Assembly (NCBI GenBank): GCA_020091685.1
Contig: CM034607.1
Coordinates: forward strand, 31,556,831 to 31,620,830
Direction of reading: 5' to 3'
Source: Lutjanus erythropterus
Lineage: Eukaryota > Chordata > Actinopteri > Lutjaniformes > Lutjanidae
DNA length: 64,000 bases
Position 1 is the stretch's first letter. Each line of letters opens with the position of its first letter. A program made the position numbers and the translations under genes. Below are positions 1 through 12,000 of the stretch, one piece after another. Under the pieces are notes generated by a model, which was not told the origin of the DNA, ran no database searches, and was given only the letters and a program-made list of their open reading frames with translations.

Positions 1-521
1 CAAACATTAATTTCTATATGGAGTAAACCAAACACAGTACAAACACATGTAAACAAAACATGTTTGTTTTCCCTCTCTTTATTTCTTTCTTTATCTATTT
101 GTTATTTCTAGTTAATTTAATTTTTTTTCTTTTTTCCATCTGGTATCGTCATTCAGTTGTGTTGTGTTCTTCAAAACAAAATAAAGCCTAGGCCTACTGA
201 AAATGAAATACTCATCAACATTTATGGAGAAGCTTTTTCTTTAAAATGTAAAAAAATATATAATTTTTTCACAATTTTGATTAATTTTGATTGATTTCTA
301 GAAAAAAAACATCATTTGTGTGCATCATGTTAATAATTACTATAAGAAGCATTAATATCTAAGCACTTTTTTGTCAAAGTATATTAGATTAAAGTAAATT
401 TGTGAACTCTTTTCCATCAGTGTAACAGCAGAATCTCAGATCGCCAACATTACATGCAGCCCAGAATCAGGACTGCTGGCTTACTGCTGCAATGCTCTGA
501 TGACAGACAGAGAAAAAATAA

Positions 522-523
<2 letters not shown>

Positions 524-556
<33 letters not shown>
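524..556. repeat. (GT)n microsatellite
   Basis: About 16 uninterrupted GT units. Confidence 0.95.
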
Positions 557-557
<1 letters not shown>

Positions 558-1134
558 TACAGGCCAGAGAGAGCTGCTGGATGAGGAATATGGGCTTTAC
601 AGTTTTCAGCCCTTTGCTTTCATCTTTCTGTGACCTCTTCCTTTACCAGCATAGAAACAAGATGGAAACGCCCTCACACATTACTGGTGTGTGTCCTGTA
701 TCTGTAACCCATCACACTCACACACACACTTTCACTGCCGCCACGTCAGTTTCAAATGAACAGAATCAGCTTTTCGCCCTCTCTCTGTCTCAGTCCATGC
801 ATCATCACGGGAAAGAAGGTGCCGGCTGTTATTACAGGATGGAGCGCTGAGTGCCTTCTTGCAGCTCACCCCCACCCAAAAAATAAAAGGAGAGGAGAGA
901 GAGAGAGGAATGTTGCTATGGAAACAGTTCGGACAAATGTAATTGTCTCCCTCCACCTTTGCAGGTCAAGGCAGCGGGCATTTCAGCTCCATAATCTCTG
1001 CGTCTCCTCTGTATCTACCCACTGGCCTGTGAGTGTATAATGGGTTTCCTGGAGTCGTGAGCTAGAAATATGCTGCATCATATATAGGGTGATTTCAAAA
1101 CCCTTGTGTGTTTGTGTGTGCACTGTGTGTGGTG

Positions 1135-1135
<1 letters not shown>

Positions 1136-1176
<41 letters not shown>
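1136..1176. repeat. (GT)n microsatellite
   Basis: About 20 GT units, preceded by interrupted GT-rich sequence from about 1104. Confidence 0.95.
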
Positions 1177-1179
<3 letters not shown>

Positions 1180-1429
1180 CCCGAATCTTATTTTGCTCTT
1201 CTGAATCTTTACAACTCTGGAGAAAAAAATGACAGCCAGGCTTTCTGAGGAAAAACTCTGAAATTGTTTGTTTATTTTTAAGCCTCCATCCTTCAAAACG
1301 AAATCTTTTTCACTTTTTGTCATCCATCCAACAACAGCGCGATTCAAAATAACACTCACGACCCCCGTGACACCTTGAACATTTTGTTAGGACGAGAAAA
1401 AGTTAACCCAACTGCATATACAGACTGAA

Positions 1430-1575
1430 TTTGATCTCTGCAACATGTCCTTAGAAAAGTTGGGACATTTTTACCACTTTGTTATAAAACATTTTCTTTT
1501 AAAACACTCAATAGATGTTTGGAAAGTAAGGGACAGTAATTGCTGAAGTTTTGTAAGTGATGTTCAACAGTGTCT
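1430..1575 (-). mobile_element. Tc1/mariner-type element end, inverted relative to the 9.2-9.6 kb copy
   Basis: Reverse-complemented, this matches the end of the element at 9.2-9.6 kb (the stretch after the transposase end, GTTGTTAAAAGAAAAG-type), followed by the terminal phrase around 'aaaagttgggaca'. Only the end is present. Confidence 0.6.
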
Positions 1576-1580
1576 CATTA

Positions 1581-1707
1581 GCTACACAAACAAACAGCTA
1601 ATGTTAGCTACTCAGAACAAACACTAACTTTAGCTACAGAGACCAACTGCTAATGTTACTGCAGAACAACCACTAACGTTTGCTACACCAACAAACCGCT
1701 AACGTCA
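1581..1707. repeat. 26-bp minisatellite, about five copies
   Basis: Five diverged units of the form GCTACnnnAACAAAC-CTAAYGTTA, of 26, 26, 26, 23 and 26 bp, head to tail. Confidence 0.8.
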
Positions 1708-1989
1708 AGCAATGTGGCTGATCTAACAGTTGCCAATTCATTATTTCTTGAAAAAAAAAGCTTCCACCGGGTGGGAATTTCATCATTATCTTGTCTCAAC
1801 ATCTAATTTGAAGAAGCATTTACAGGTAAGAAAAATCTCCAACGTTAGCCTCACAATTATTATTATCTTATAATAATAATAATTAATAATTATCTTTTGA
1901 CCCTATAGATTTGTCTGTGCTGCAACAATTTTTATTTAATTCTTCATAACAATTCCATGAATATGCTAATAAAAAATATTCAGTGAGAA

Positions 1990-2575
1990 ATGTATTTTAT
2001 ATAACAATATCAAAGGACCTGTACGCCTTCAGGGCCCCGAGACAAGCAGGGAAGATCATGGCCGACCCCTCCCACCTCTGACACCAAACTTTTTGAGGCA
2101 GTCCCCTCCGGCACGAGGCTGCGGTCCATCAGGACCAGAACCTCACGCCACGAGAACAGTTTCTTCCTGACTGCAGCTGGCCTCATCAATAAGGCTAGAG
2201 ACCCCCACTGACACTGGCTCACTCTCACAATCCCGGCTGAATACTTCGCACTTTCCTGCACAAAACTCTACCGCTCTTTCATTTACATAACATACTGTAC
2301 ATATTTTTACCATATTTTTCCATATTTTGTCCTTTTTTCATTTATGCTTCTTGACCTGCAGTGGGTGCTTGTTATCTTTCTTTATTTCTGTTTTTTTTTT
2401 TTTACTCATGTTTAATGTTATGCAACAAAACACAAATTCCTTAAATTTTCCTGGCAAATACAAGAGTGTAGATCTCCCCGGTGTAACCCCACAATTTTTA
2501 TTAGGAACTGTAATTTAATTACATATTATATGTCGAAAGCAGCACACAGACCGTATTCTGATTCTGAACAATATG
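1990..2575 (+). mobile_element. 3' end of a non-LTR retrotransposon (L2/CR1/Rex-like), decayed
   Basis: A frame from about 2086 reads LFEAVPSGTRLRSIRT, then ENSFFLTAAGLINKARDPH and stop, the usual C-terminal tail of ORF2 in L2/CR1-type LINEs. A frameshift and stops lie before it. The copy ends in an AT-rich 3' region with a GATTCTGA-type tail near 2565. Clade assignment is tentative. Confidence 0.72.
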
Positions 2576-2579
2576 AAAT

Positions 2580-5280
2580 AATCATCACAGTCAGAGGAGC
2601 TGAGTTTATTTTAGAATTCAACCAAGTTTCATGTCAGAGGAACTGCACAATTTATTAACTATTCCAGATGTCACATTTTGAGTTTTTAAATTAGCCCTAA
2701 TGAAGTTGCTAAGTCAGTCGCCAAAGTGATTTTAAATGTTAAACGTTCAGTTATGTAAGATATAAAAAGATACTACATATGTATATTTGTGACTGTGTCA
2801 GAAGGTCAATTTACCAAAAGCACAAAACTCTGCTCATGTTGTCTTCTCTTTAAACCATCAAACCAGTAACGCAGTTAGCAGTAATTCTGTGAATAGAAGT
2901 AACTTTATGCATGGAGACCCAGATAAGATAAATCCATTATGAAGGGGAGAAAAAAAAAAGATGTGAGATAATGGGCTTCAATTATGGGGACGTTGTCTTT
3001 GCTTGTTGACACACTCTGCTGTGATCGAATCAAAGAATAACCAGACACATCACATCTTATCCAAGTTTTTGTTTTTGTTTTGATTTTTTTTCAAACACAA
3101 AACACTGGAGCAAAACAAAATGTAGATTTCTGATATCAATGTTTCATCAATCACGACTTGATCCGACTGTGAAAGAGGAATCTATAATAAATGAACTGTT
3201 TTTTTTTTGTTTTTTTTTTTAAATCATAGCCTCTTTGGAGATCTTCTTTGAGAACAGAGAAAAGTGCAGCTGTGAAGATGAAAAACAAGACAGACAATGC
3301 AGAAGATAAATTTTCTGAATATTCTTTATTTCTTCCCTGACGATAACTTTGATGCCGTTGGCATCTCAGAGAATCATGACAATTGGTTTAATTCTGTACA
3401 ACCCCGACAAACCAAGAAACTGTGCTGTGTTTCTGCATTTCAGTGTGATAATTAAAGTGAAGGCAGTGTGAAAGAAGAGTCCTGTACAACTGAGAGAAAC
3501 TGACGCATCGAAACATTAAAAACATTCCTGAATTCATCACGGAGGGTGATTTCACCTTCAGAGCCCCGTGTTCTTGGATTTGAAACAGAAGAATTGACTC
3601 ACAGTAAAATGTCAACACTGGTGCGTGCTGTACGTTTAGCAGACGGCACAAACAAAACACTGACACGATGAGGCGACCACAGCGGTGCAACGATCAGAAA
3701 TATTGGCCACAAACTTGATCTGAATCCATCAAAGCCTTGAAAGATGACAGGAGAAAGCCGTTTGTCTTTGAGGCAATGCAAATGGAAAATACTGCAGATC
3801 TGCAAAGAGCTGTTAATGATGTGGTTATCAATATGCAAAGATGATTTATAGAAGCGTAGCCACTTTTGTGGTGAACTGATGACTTTGATGATGCTTGTTT
3901 CCTGACCACAACTACAGAAGAGCAGTTTATAAACATGGCAGTTTTACGTCCACTAAACGTGAATGAATTTAACTGTTGTTCGATTAATTTGCGGTTGTGT
4001 GTTCCAGTTTTCTCCTGCCTAACAAAGAATAAAGTGTTGTGATTTTTTAACAGATTTCTGATCAAATATCAGCTTCAGTGCAACCGGTTTTCAACAAAAC
4101 ATCTGTCAAACAAGGCTGCAGCCAACAACTGTTTTCATTATCAAATAATTTGCCCATTATTTGATCAACTGATTAAGAATAAAGTCTACTGAATGCTAGA
4201 ATTATCATTCCACACAGCCAGAGATCTTCAACCAACAGTCCAAACCACAAAGATGTTTTAAGTGGAAAGAGACAACTTTAAACTCCTCCTCTAGTGTTTC
4301 CATATGATATTATTGTTTGTGCCACTGTCACAAAGATGAATTAGAAATGAGAGAAGAGAAATCACGTTCACTGAAGAGATAAAGGTAATGATGTGCATCA
4401 TCATAAAATACTTTGAGTAGCATTAGCCTTTAGCTTTGCACAAACAAGAAGAAGGGGTTGGTGTTGGAGTGGAAGGGGGCGTAACGTTTGAAGAAACATT
4501 TAGCAGAAAAGATGTGAATTTGTTTATTAATTTAGTCTATAATGGAGGCAAAAATCCTGCCTGGTGCCAGACTCAGTTTTCACTCATAGTGAAGCAATCT
4601 AAATGTGGATGGTAGAGATGTTAATCATTCATCAATGATTCACTGCTAAGAGTTTAACAAATTAAACATTTATTTATCCATAATGTGTGTTTTGTGTACC
4701 TTTTCTCTGGAGCTCACAGATTTTGTCTTTGTTTTGGTTTCCCTTGTTAGTCAAAAAAAAACAAAACAAAAAAAGGCAGTAATTGAGCCCCACTTGACAT
4801 CATTTTCCTGGCGGAGTCGTTTGTTGAATAAGGACAGGCAGACAAAAGCAGCCATTGTTTTATTATTCTCTTTGTTTAAATTGTTTGTGCTGCATGAATT
4901 AATGTTTCACATAGCTAATGTTCTGCTCGAATTGTTGAAATAAAACTTAAACTGAGAAAAAGAATGTTTGGATCATAAATTAATGACCAATAAATTAATT
5001 AATGATTCTCAACCTGTTCAATTATTAAGGAAAAAATATGCAGCCCAAGTGGACAGAGTCATTTCTCTACAGTCGTGCAATCAACATTTACTTCATAAGT
5101 AAGTTAAAACAAACAGGCCGTCCATTTCCACTTTAATAAACAATGGAAAAACTAGAAAAGCAGTAAATTCTCCATTTTGAGGAGCTGTAACCTGCATATT
5201 TTGGGCCTTTTTGCTCAATAAATGGGTTCTTGATCAAAATAATTAGAATTTTTTTTTCTGTAAATTAGCTAATCCATTAA
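2580..5280. other. Non-coding, AT-rich stretch
   Basis: No supported exon. The ORFs are short and have no recognisable domain. Homopolymer runs occur at 3200-3223. Confidence 0.5.
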
Positions 5281-5284
5281 ATCA

Positions 5285-5517
5285 AGTGTATTGGCAGGAA
5301 TCTGGCGATACGATACGCATCACGATACAGGGGTTACGATTCAATATACTGCTGTATATTGCGATACTGTAAGCAACATGATATATTGCCATTTGTGGGT
5401 TTAAACACGACACAAAAGGAGCCACTGCCACGAATCTTTGCATGCATCATGATAGTGTTATTGAGAATCGATGCCATGATACTCAGGTGTATCGATATTT
5501 TCTTACACTCCTAGTTG
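5285..5517. repeat. Short interspersed repeat rich in GATACGATAC / TATCGATA motifs
   Basis: Dense CGATAC/GCGATA/ATCGAT words flanked by AT-rich DNA, of the type seen in many decayed non-autonomous DNA transposons of fish. Borders are approximate. Confidence 0.55.
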
Positions 5518-5519
5518 CA

Positions 5520-7700
5520 GCTCCACTGTTTCCCACATGTTGGTCTTTAGGAAATTCTGTCCATCTGCATTGCCTCAAGAATCTGACAGTGTGACACATT
5601 AAGTTTTGCATCCTTTGTAGCTGCATTCTGAATCAAAACAGTCCAGTAATTTGCATTTTTTTTCCATCTTCCATATCAGAACAGATTCATACTTTGTGTC
5701 ACCCTGACAAATTTTACCTTCTCACCAATTAAAAAGAAACCAATCTCCCAGCAGCTGCGTGTTTCAGCACATCTTTTTTAGGCCTTTACAACAGTTTGGC
5801 ACGCCACATGAAAGCTAAAAACAGGTGCACAGTGAAAGGTGCTAACAGAGCCGCGTGACATCGTGAACAAGTGATGTGGTAAAGATGGCACATTTCTTTG
5901 AGTGACGCTCAGAAAGCATTCAAATATCTTTAGAGCTCAAAATCTACACAACAAAAACAATATGCAACACTTACATCTTTACTGGCGAACGAGAGACGAA
6001 CAAAACCAAAACACAACTGACTGAAGATCAACAGAGGAAAACTCAAAACCAAACTTTTCTTTTTTTCTTTTTACGTTTGAGTAACCACTGTTCAACAGGA
6101 CCAAACAGAACCTTTAAATCTGTATTATAGTATTATGCTATTTTGTTAAATCCTATATAATTGATATCATATTACTGCAGTGAGGTGATGTAGCCTCACT
6201 TTATTTAAAAAAAAGAAGTGTTGATTATTTTCATGTGATATGATGACAAAACCTCAAAGTGTCAATGAAATTATTTCAGGTGAAACTGGAGCCTTTTGAC
6301 CAGTGACAATACATGTATTAATTCCATTAAACACAGGCTTTTTTTCATTTTAAAGGAGAAATATGTAATAGATTTACTGTAATAAATCATAAAATGACTA
6401 TCATGTGTCATCAGAGATTAAGGAAATTAAAATACACACTTCTCTCAAAACAACACTACAGTTGCGGTGTCCTTTAAAATTTCCACTCTGGCCCATAACT
6501 CAAGTTTTTGTTTGCCCGTTTCACGTTAATTAGAGTTCAAATTAATGCAGAATGTTTGCAGAATGAGTAAGTGTCTGTTCAGGAGTCTTGACAAATCATT
6601 ACTAATCTTGTAGAAAGAGCAGATGTTTTCTAACGTTTAAATTGAGCAAAATGCTAATGGAGTCTGGCAGGCAGTCACTGAGCACAAACTCCAATCAACT
6701 TAGAGCGGAGGACTCGTCGTTGCTTGTTGTCCAGTTTGCAATGTTGTGCTCGTCTTGCGCTCCTGCAGCGTTCCTGCAGCCTGCCTGAGCTTCCTTGAGT
6801 CTAGGGAGGATTCAAACAGCTCAGTTGTTACATATTGCTCCTTTAAAGTAATCCCATCAAACTGAAGAGAAACTGACCCCAAAATCAGTCATCAGATGTT
6901 TTCTTCTCAACTCTCTGCTTTCTTTCTGACGTTGTCTTGACAGCTACTTAACCAATTATCTAGTTAGCGCAGCTTACCGCCCTGCTGTGATAGGGCAGTG
7001 AAGCAGCACAAAGAGTCACTGTGTAATCGGCCTCCAGGCTTCAGTGAAGCCAAAGACTAAGAAAATATTATTCGACTTTGCTGGAGGCAATCATTAAGTA
7101 TTAAGTCTGTCATTAACAAGTTAAAAAAATACATCTTTTTTTTTTTTAAAGGTTTTCTTCTTATTTTATTGCTCAAGAATTAAGTTTTCTACATTTTCTC
7201 CCACTTTCATCTCACGTCAAAAAACTGCAGGTCTGCCACAGTGGTATGATTAAAGTAAATTGGTAGACCCCTTTTATTAAGCGACACCAAGTCTTTTTTT
7301 TTAACACTACTATTATCTGAACAGCTCTGACTCAGAACGAGATTATACAAGTGGTGCAGAAGGTAAATTGCTCAAAAATATTGTTTTAGACACCAAAGGA
7401 GACCGGTTTTGCCCACACAAGGCAAGCAAAGTAAAAAATTTGGAATTAAATAATAGAAAAGGTGCTTAAGAGAAGAATTTGAAGGTCTAGACTTTGATTT
7501 TATTCTACTCAAGGAGCACCTGAGTAAAGATATGTGTGTGTGTGTGTGTACATGTACTGATGAGTCAGGTCCAGCCCATTTCACCCAGGACAACAGCGTC
7601 CACTTTGGCCCAAAAGTTCAGTAGTGTGAAGAGACCTGAAGAGGAGGCCTTAAAATCATCTCAACCCACCAGTCAGATACAATGAGATCATTTCCTGTTT
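5520..7700. other. Non-coding stretch downstream of tcf19
   Basis: No supported exon. A short (GT)9 lies at about 7532-7548. Confidence 0.5.
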
Positions 7701-7720
7701 GTCCTCTTGCATCAGCGGGT

Positions 7721-8695
7721 GATATTTCATGGCATTTCACTGTTAATGAGTCCTCCCAAACCAGCAGCAGACACACTGTCAAGCCTGCACTCAGACAACT
7801 TATAACAACACAGTCCCACTGATCACATCCCCCCCACCACCACCTCAAAAACCCAGCAGCTGCTTCTGCTGAAGTGCCTTGAAACATTTGATTATCGTCC
7901 CGAGAGCACCTCTCATCAGCAGCAACAATGGAAGTCTGCTGACACATTTTCTGGCGTTTAATTGTCTTGAAATATCACACGCCCACTCCGAGACAGCTGC
8001 TGCCACCCAGGAAAGCTGCACGGAAACATTTCATCGCTGAGGTGGGAAAACACCAGCGTTGATTTATTTATTTTTTCGGGCGTGGGAGGTGGTATTCAAG
8101 ATTTTTTTTTTGTGGGGGGCCTCCAAAACCATCAGTAAATGTTCACTGAAGGTCGTGAAAAATTGACCCGGTCGCTAAAATAGTGAAGGTGGCTGCATTG
8201 AGACATCTGGGGGAGTGTTATCGCCCTGTATAGACTCCTACTGTGGCAGCCTGATCTGAAACATTTCATTAATCTTCCTGAATGCTGCCTCCTGGACAAC
8301 GGCAGCCACGGTGGGAGTGTACTCAGAAACATTTCATCATGTTTTCCCGCCCTGATCGCACCTCTGCAGGCAGTTGAAGCCATAATGAAATCCGGCACAA
8401 GGCATTTCATTATGGTTTTGCCTCCTCCTTCGAAGCTGGAGCCCTGAAACTGTGTGGGCAAGAGGTCTGTGAAACAGCTGTGTGACTGCTAGGTCAGAAA
8501 ATCCTCACACTTGGGAAGATCGAGATGTGGAAACTGAAGGAAACTCTCTCTCGCCCTCACCGGCTGCTGTTGAGGTAAGACAAAAAGCTCTCCATATTTG
8601 AGCAGAGCAGCAGAAGAAATCTGATTTCAAGCAAATAAACATTTAAGTGAAACAATGTGGTAACTTGAAAGTCTAAACTGGAGCATTTCATTGTT
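7721..8695. repeat. Degenerate interspersed motif GAAACATTTCATnAT, about eight copies
   Basis: Copies or close variants start near 7721, 7731, 7881, 8023, 8258, 8326, 8399 and 8682. Several are preceded by a GGCAGC/GCAGCTGC block, as if from a decayed tandem array of about 70-bp units. It overlaps the likely tcf19 3' UTR. Confidence 0.6.
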
Positions 8696-8716
8696 ACAAA
8701 CTTGGTATCTCTCTCA
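8063..8716 (-). other. tcf19: Likely tcf19 3' UTR with candidate polyadenylation signal
   Basis: No splice donor or further coding sequence follows the stop. The first plain AATAAA in gene orientation is at 8068-8063, with an overlapping second copy just upstream. The stretch holds several copies of a GAAACATTTCAT motif listed separately. The cleavage site is not determined. Confidence 0.4.
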
Positions 8717-9059
8717 TCAGCGACAGCCGCAGTGGAAGTCGGCGTTGGGATCCTTCAGGAGCTTCTTGCGGTCGATGTGCAGACAGTCTATGTGGTACCA
8801 GGCGTCGCACACGTCGCACTGGATCCACTGCACCGTGTCCTGCTGGGGCAGCCGACACCTCGGCGCCGCACACGGCTCCACCGACCCGACGGCGGCTTCC
8901 TCGTCCTCCTCGTCGTCATCGTCCTCGTCGGAGGAGGAGGACGAGGAGGAGCCGGAGGAGGAGGAAGCAGAGGAGGTGGAAGAGGAAGACGAGGAGGATG
9001 GAGAGGGCAGGGAAGGCCGGGGAGGGAGAGGGTGTTTTCGGGGGCGGCCTCGACGTTTG
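8717..9059 (-). CDS. tcf19: tcf19 terminal coding exon (AT-hook-like motif, acidic tract, PHD finger, stop)
   Basis: The acceptor ctcgcag|C completes a Ser codon. The exon opens with KRRGRPRKH, an AT-hook-type core, then a Ser run and an Asp/Glu run, then the complete C4HC3 PHD finger, ending at TGA 8719-8717. Spacing C-x4-C-x12-C-x2-C-x4-H-x2-C-x17-C-x-C. Confidence 0.94.
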
Positions 9060-12000
9060 CTGCGAGGAGAAAGGAAAACAGAGACAGAAAGAAAAGGGGA
9101 CAAGGAGACAAAATGAAGGGACAAGCTAACATTTAAGGATGGATTAATATGACTTCATAAACTATGTTTTCACTCAACATTATATCAAACAATCAGTCTT
9201 TTTTTTGTTTTGTTATTTTGGAGCAACATATGCTGCCATCCAGACAACAGCTTTTCAGAGACGTCCCTGTTTATTTCAGTGAGACGATGCCAAGAAACAT
9301 TCTGCAGATGTTACAACACTGTGGCTCTGTAGTAAAAGAGTTCAGGTACTAGACTGACCTGCTTTCAGTCCAGACCTGTCTCTCATTGAAAATGTGTGGT
9401 GCATCATGAAGCACAAAATAGAACAACAGAGACCCCGAACTGTTGAGCAGCTGAAGCTGCATATCAAGCAAGAATGGGACAGAATTTTGCTTTCAAAACA
9501 TTAACAATTCATCTCCACAGCTCCCAAATGTTTACTGAGTGTTGTTAAAAGAAAAGCTGATGTATCACAGTGATAAACATGTTGCTGTATATTTAATGTT
9601 TTTGTCATAATTAGCACATGAATTCTTGAGTTGTTGACCTTTGACCACCAAAGTGTAAGCACTTCATCCTCGAGTCCGAGCGAATATTTGCGCTCAGTCT
9701 TGAAGAAATTCGCTCGACTCGTTACTGAGATAACACGTTCGCAAGAGTGGGATGGACGTGAGGTCAGAGTGATCTTTGGCCAAGTGATCATTCATGCAAA
9801 GTTAGAAGAAATTCCCTCAGTGCACTCCTGAGATATCTCTTGAGATATCAAGCAATTGCATGACCCCCTCTAGGCTTACGCCTGGCGTATATAATAATAA
9901 ATTTCCCATTAATCTGTCACTAATTTATTGGTTCTGATATTTATTTTAGCACATCACAAATAAAATGTTTAAGAAATAAACTGTCTGACTGTGTCTTTAT
10001 CTGTAACTTTCTCTGTTATACCAGCCATTTCCAAACAATTATTTGTAGATATTCACCCACTGACTTCAGCTGTAGGAAGAGTGCAAAAAAGTAATGCTGG
10101 CTTTGATTTAAAACTGTGTGATAGTACAACTATCAAATTTAGTGTGATAATACAAATTTAAACTGCACAGTGGTGACAGTTTATCACATAATTTGCATTC
10201 GTCTTCTCTACCTATTTGACACTTCACCTGCGAGAAACATCACCATACTCTGCATGACAATTTCCTGATACATTATAGCCTCTTTTGTGTGACATTGGTG
10301 ACATCCAGTGGCAGTAAGACAAACGATTTCCTTCAGGTTAATTTTAGAGATCACCAAATTATTTAACATATAAATATGGGAGCTTGGTTGGTGACAAATA
10401 GGCAGATTTCTGCAAACATCTTACCTTGTTTGATGGTGAAACCTGTTGAACTGTACCCTGCCTCGGTCCTCTGTGCGGATCCTCACTGAGGGTGAGGCCA
10501 GGCTGTAGTTCTCCCCTCCGACCACCAGAGGGGAGAAGACCGGAGAGCTGTGAGCCCTCCGCCTGCCTCTCTGCGCCATCGGTGAACCGTGGACAGGTTT
10601 CTGTTGGCGGAAAGCTGTGATGTTGCCGTGCATCACCGTCTGCACCCGGTGCATCGTCTGCACTTCCTGCTTGTGGACAGCAGGGTTGGCGAACGACGCC
10701 TGGAGGAGGTGGTGGTTGAGTCTGCTGTTCGTCATGGCGCCGTGGAAACTGCCGATGGTCCTGATGCCGACGGGGAAGGGCTTGGCCTCCAGCGGCCGTC
10801 TGATGTCGTTGTGGCTCTTGGGCTGCAGCGGCAGAGGAGGTGGCGAGCTGAAACCCTCCGACTCAGACTTATACAGCCGTCGCCTCTTCTTCCCCCTCGC
10901 TCTCTGGCCGTCCTCCAAAACTCCTGCTGGAACTGAGCAACATCAAATGAGATTATCGTCATAGGAGCAGCGTTAATTTTTAGGAGTCTACATTTATTTT
11001 ACAGTACATTAATAAAACATAACAAGTTGTACTTGAATTAAATTAGACAGAAACTAGAAATAATGTTCCTTAAATAACTCTAATCACTAGCGGTGTCACA
11101 ATTCTCCAATCCACAGTTTGATATGACTTTCGATTAAGGTCACGATTTGATTTAAACATTTTTTTGCACTGACGGCTCTGCCATTGTAGACTATTGAGTT
11201 TTGATTTGTAGATCACTGGTTTTGTACCCTGACAACACTTACATTTTCAAACTCTTCTTTAAAAGGATAGTCCATATAGTCCGATAAACTACGGTGTGTC
11301 ATTTGTGAAGTGTTGGCGGGGAGGTTTGGACGTGTGTTGGATGCCACAAGTAGGCAGGAGTATAGAGAAATAAAAATCCATCACATTGGGGAACCTGCAT
11401 CACTGCGTCAGCATTTATTTTGCAATAACGAACCGTTCCCTGTACAATATTCTTTACATTAAGTATAATATAGTTTTGTCTAATTTGATACAAAGTATAC
11501 TTTGCTATGTCTTATTAGTGGACAATTAGGCATATGACATCTAATTAAGGTATAGTTATGCTTGTTTATAATCTATTATTACTCAAAATCTATAAATACT
11601 TGATTCTATTTGGTCAATTAAAGCATTCTAAGGTTTGTTATTTTTGTATAACAGACCGTTGCTATGCAGAATGGACTGTTGCTATGGACACAGTTCTGAT
11701 CATAGACTCTGGAGGAGCAGTAAAATCACTTTTAATCACTAAAATCATTTTTAACTACATACTTTATGTCAAATGATTTTCAGTAAGCAGCTGTGTAATA
11801 AGTGGGATAATGTACAGCAAACAGGTTACTATGGCAACATGTCTGTCTGTGCTGACCTTCTCTTAGTGTCTGCTGTCACCTGTCACCATGTTGTTATATG
11901 TATGCCATAATGACCCGCTTGCCGTGTTATCCCTCACAAAAAGATCATATTATTTCTAGTTTTTGTCTGATTTAATATAAATTATAGCTTGTTGAGTCAT

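Larger units (their letters stand above)
1..1430. other. Non-coding stretch with two (GT)n microsatellites
   Basis: No supported exon. (GT)n at about 524-556 and 1136-1176. The ORFs here are translations of the repeats and flanks. Confidence 0.6.

Noticed and set aside
8691..9136. Two long plus-strand ORFs across the Ser/Glu-rich region
   Set aside because: They are antisense shadows of the tcf19 PHD exon; the minus frame has the complete PHD finger and splice acceptor.
10589..10964. Plus-strand ORFs of about 115 codons
   Set aside because: Antisense to tcf19 exon 4, no domain, no splice context.
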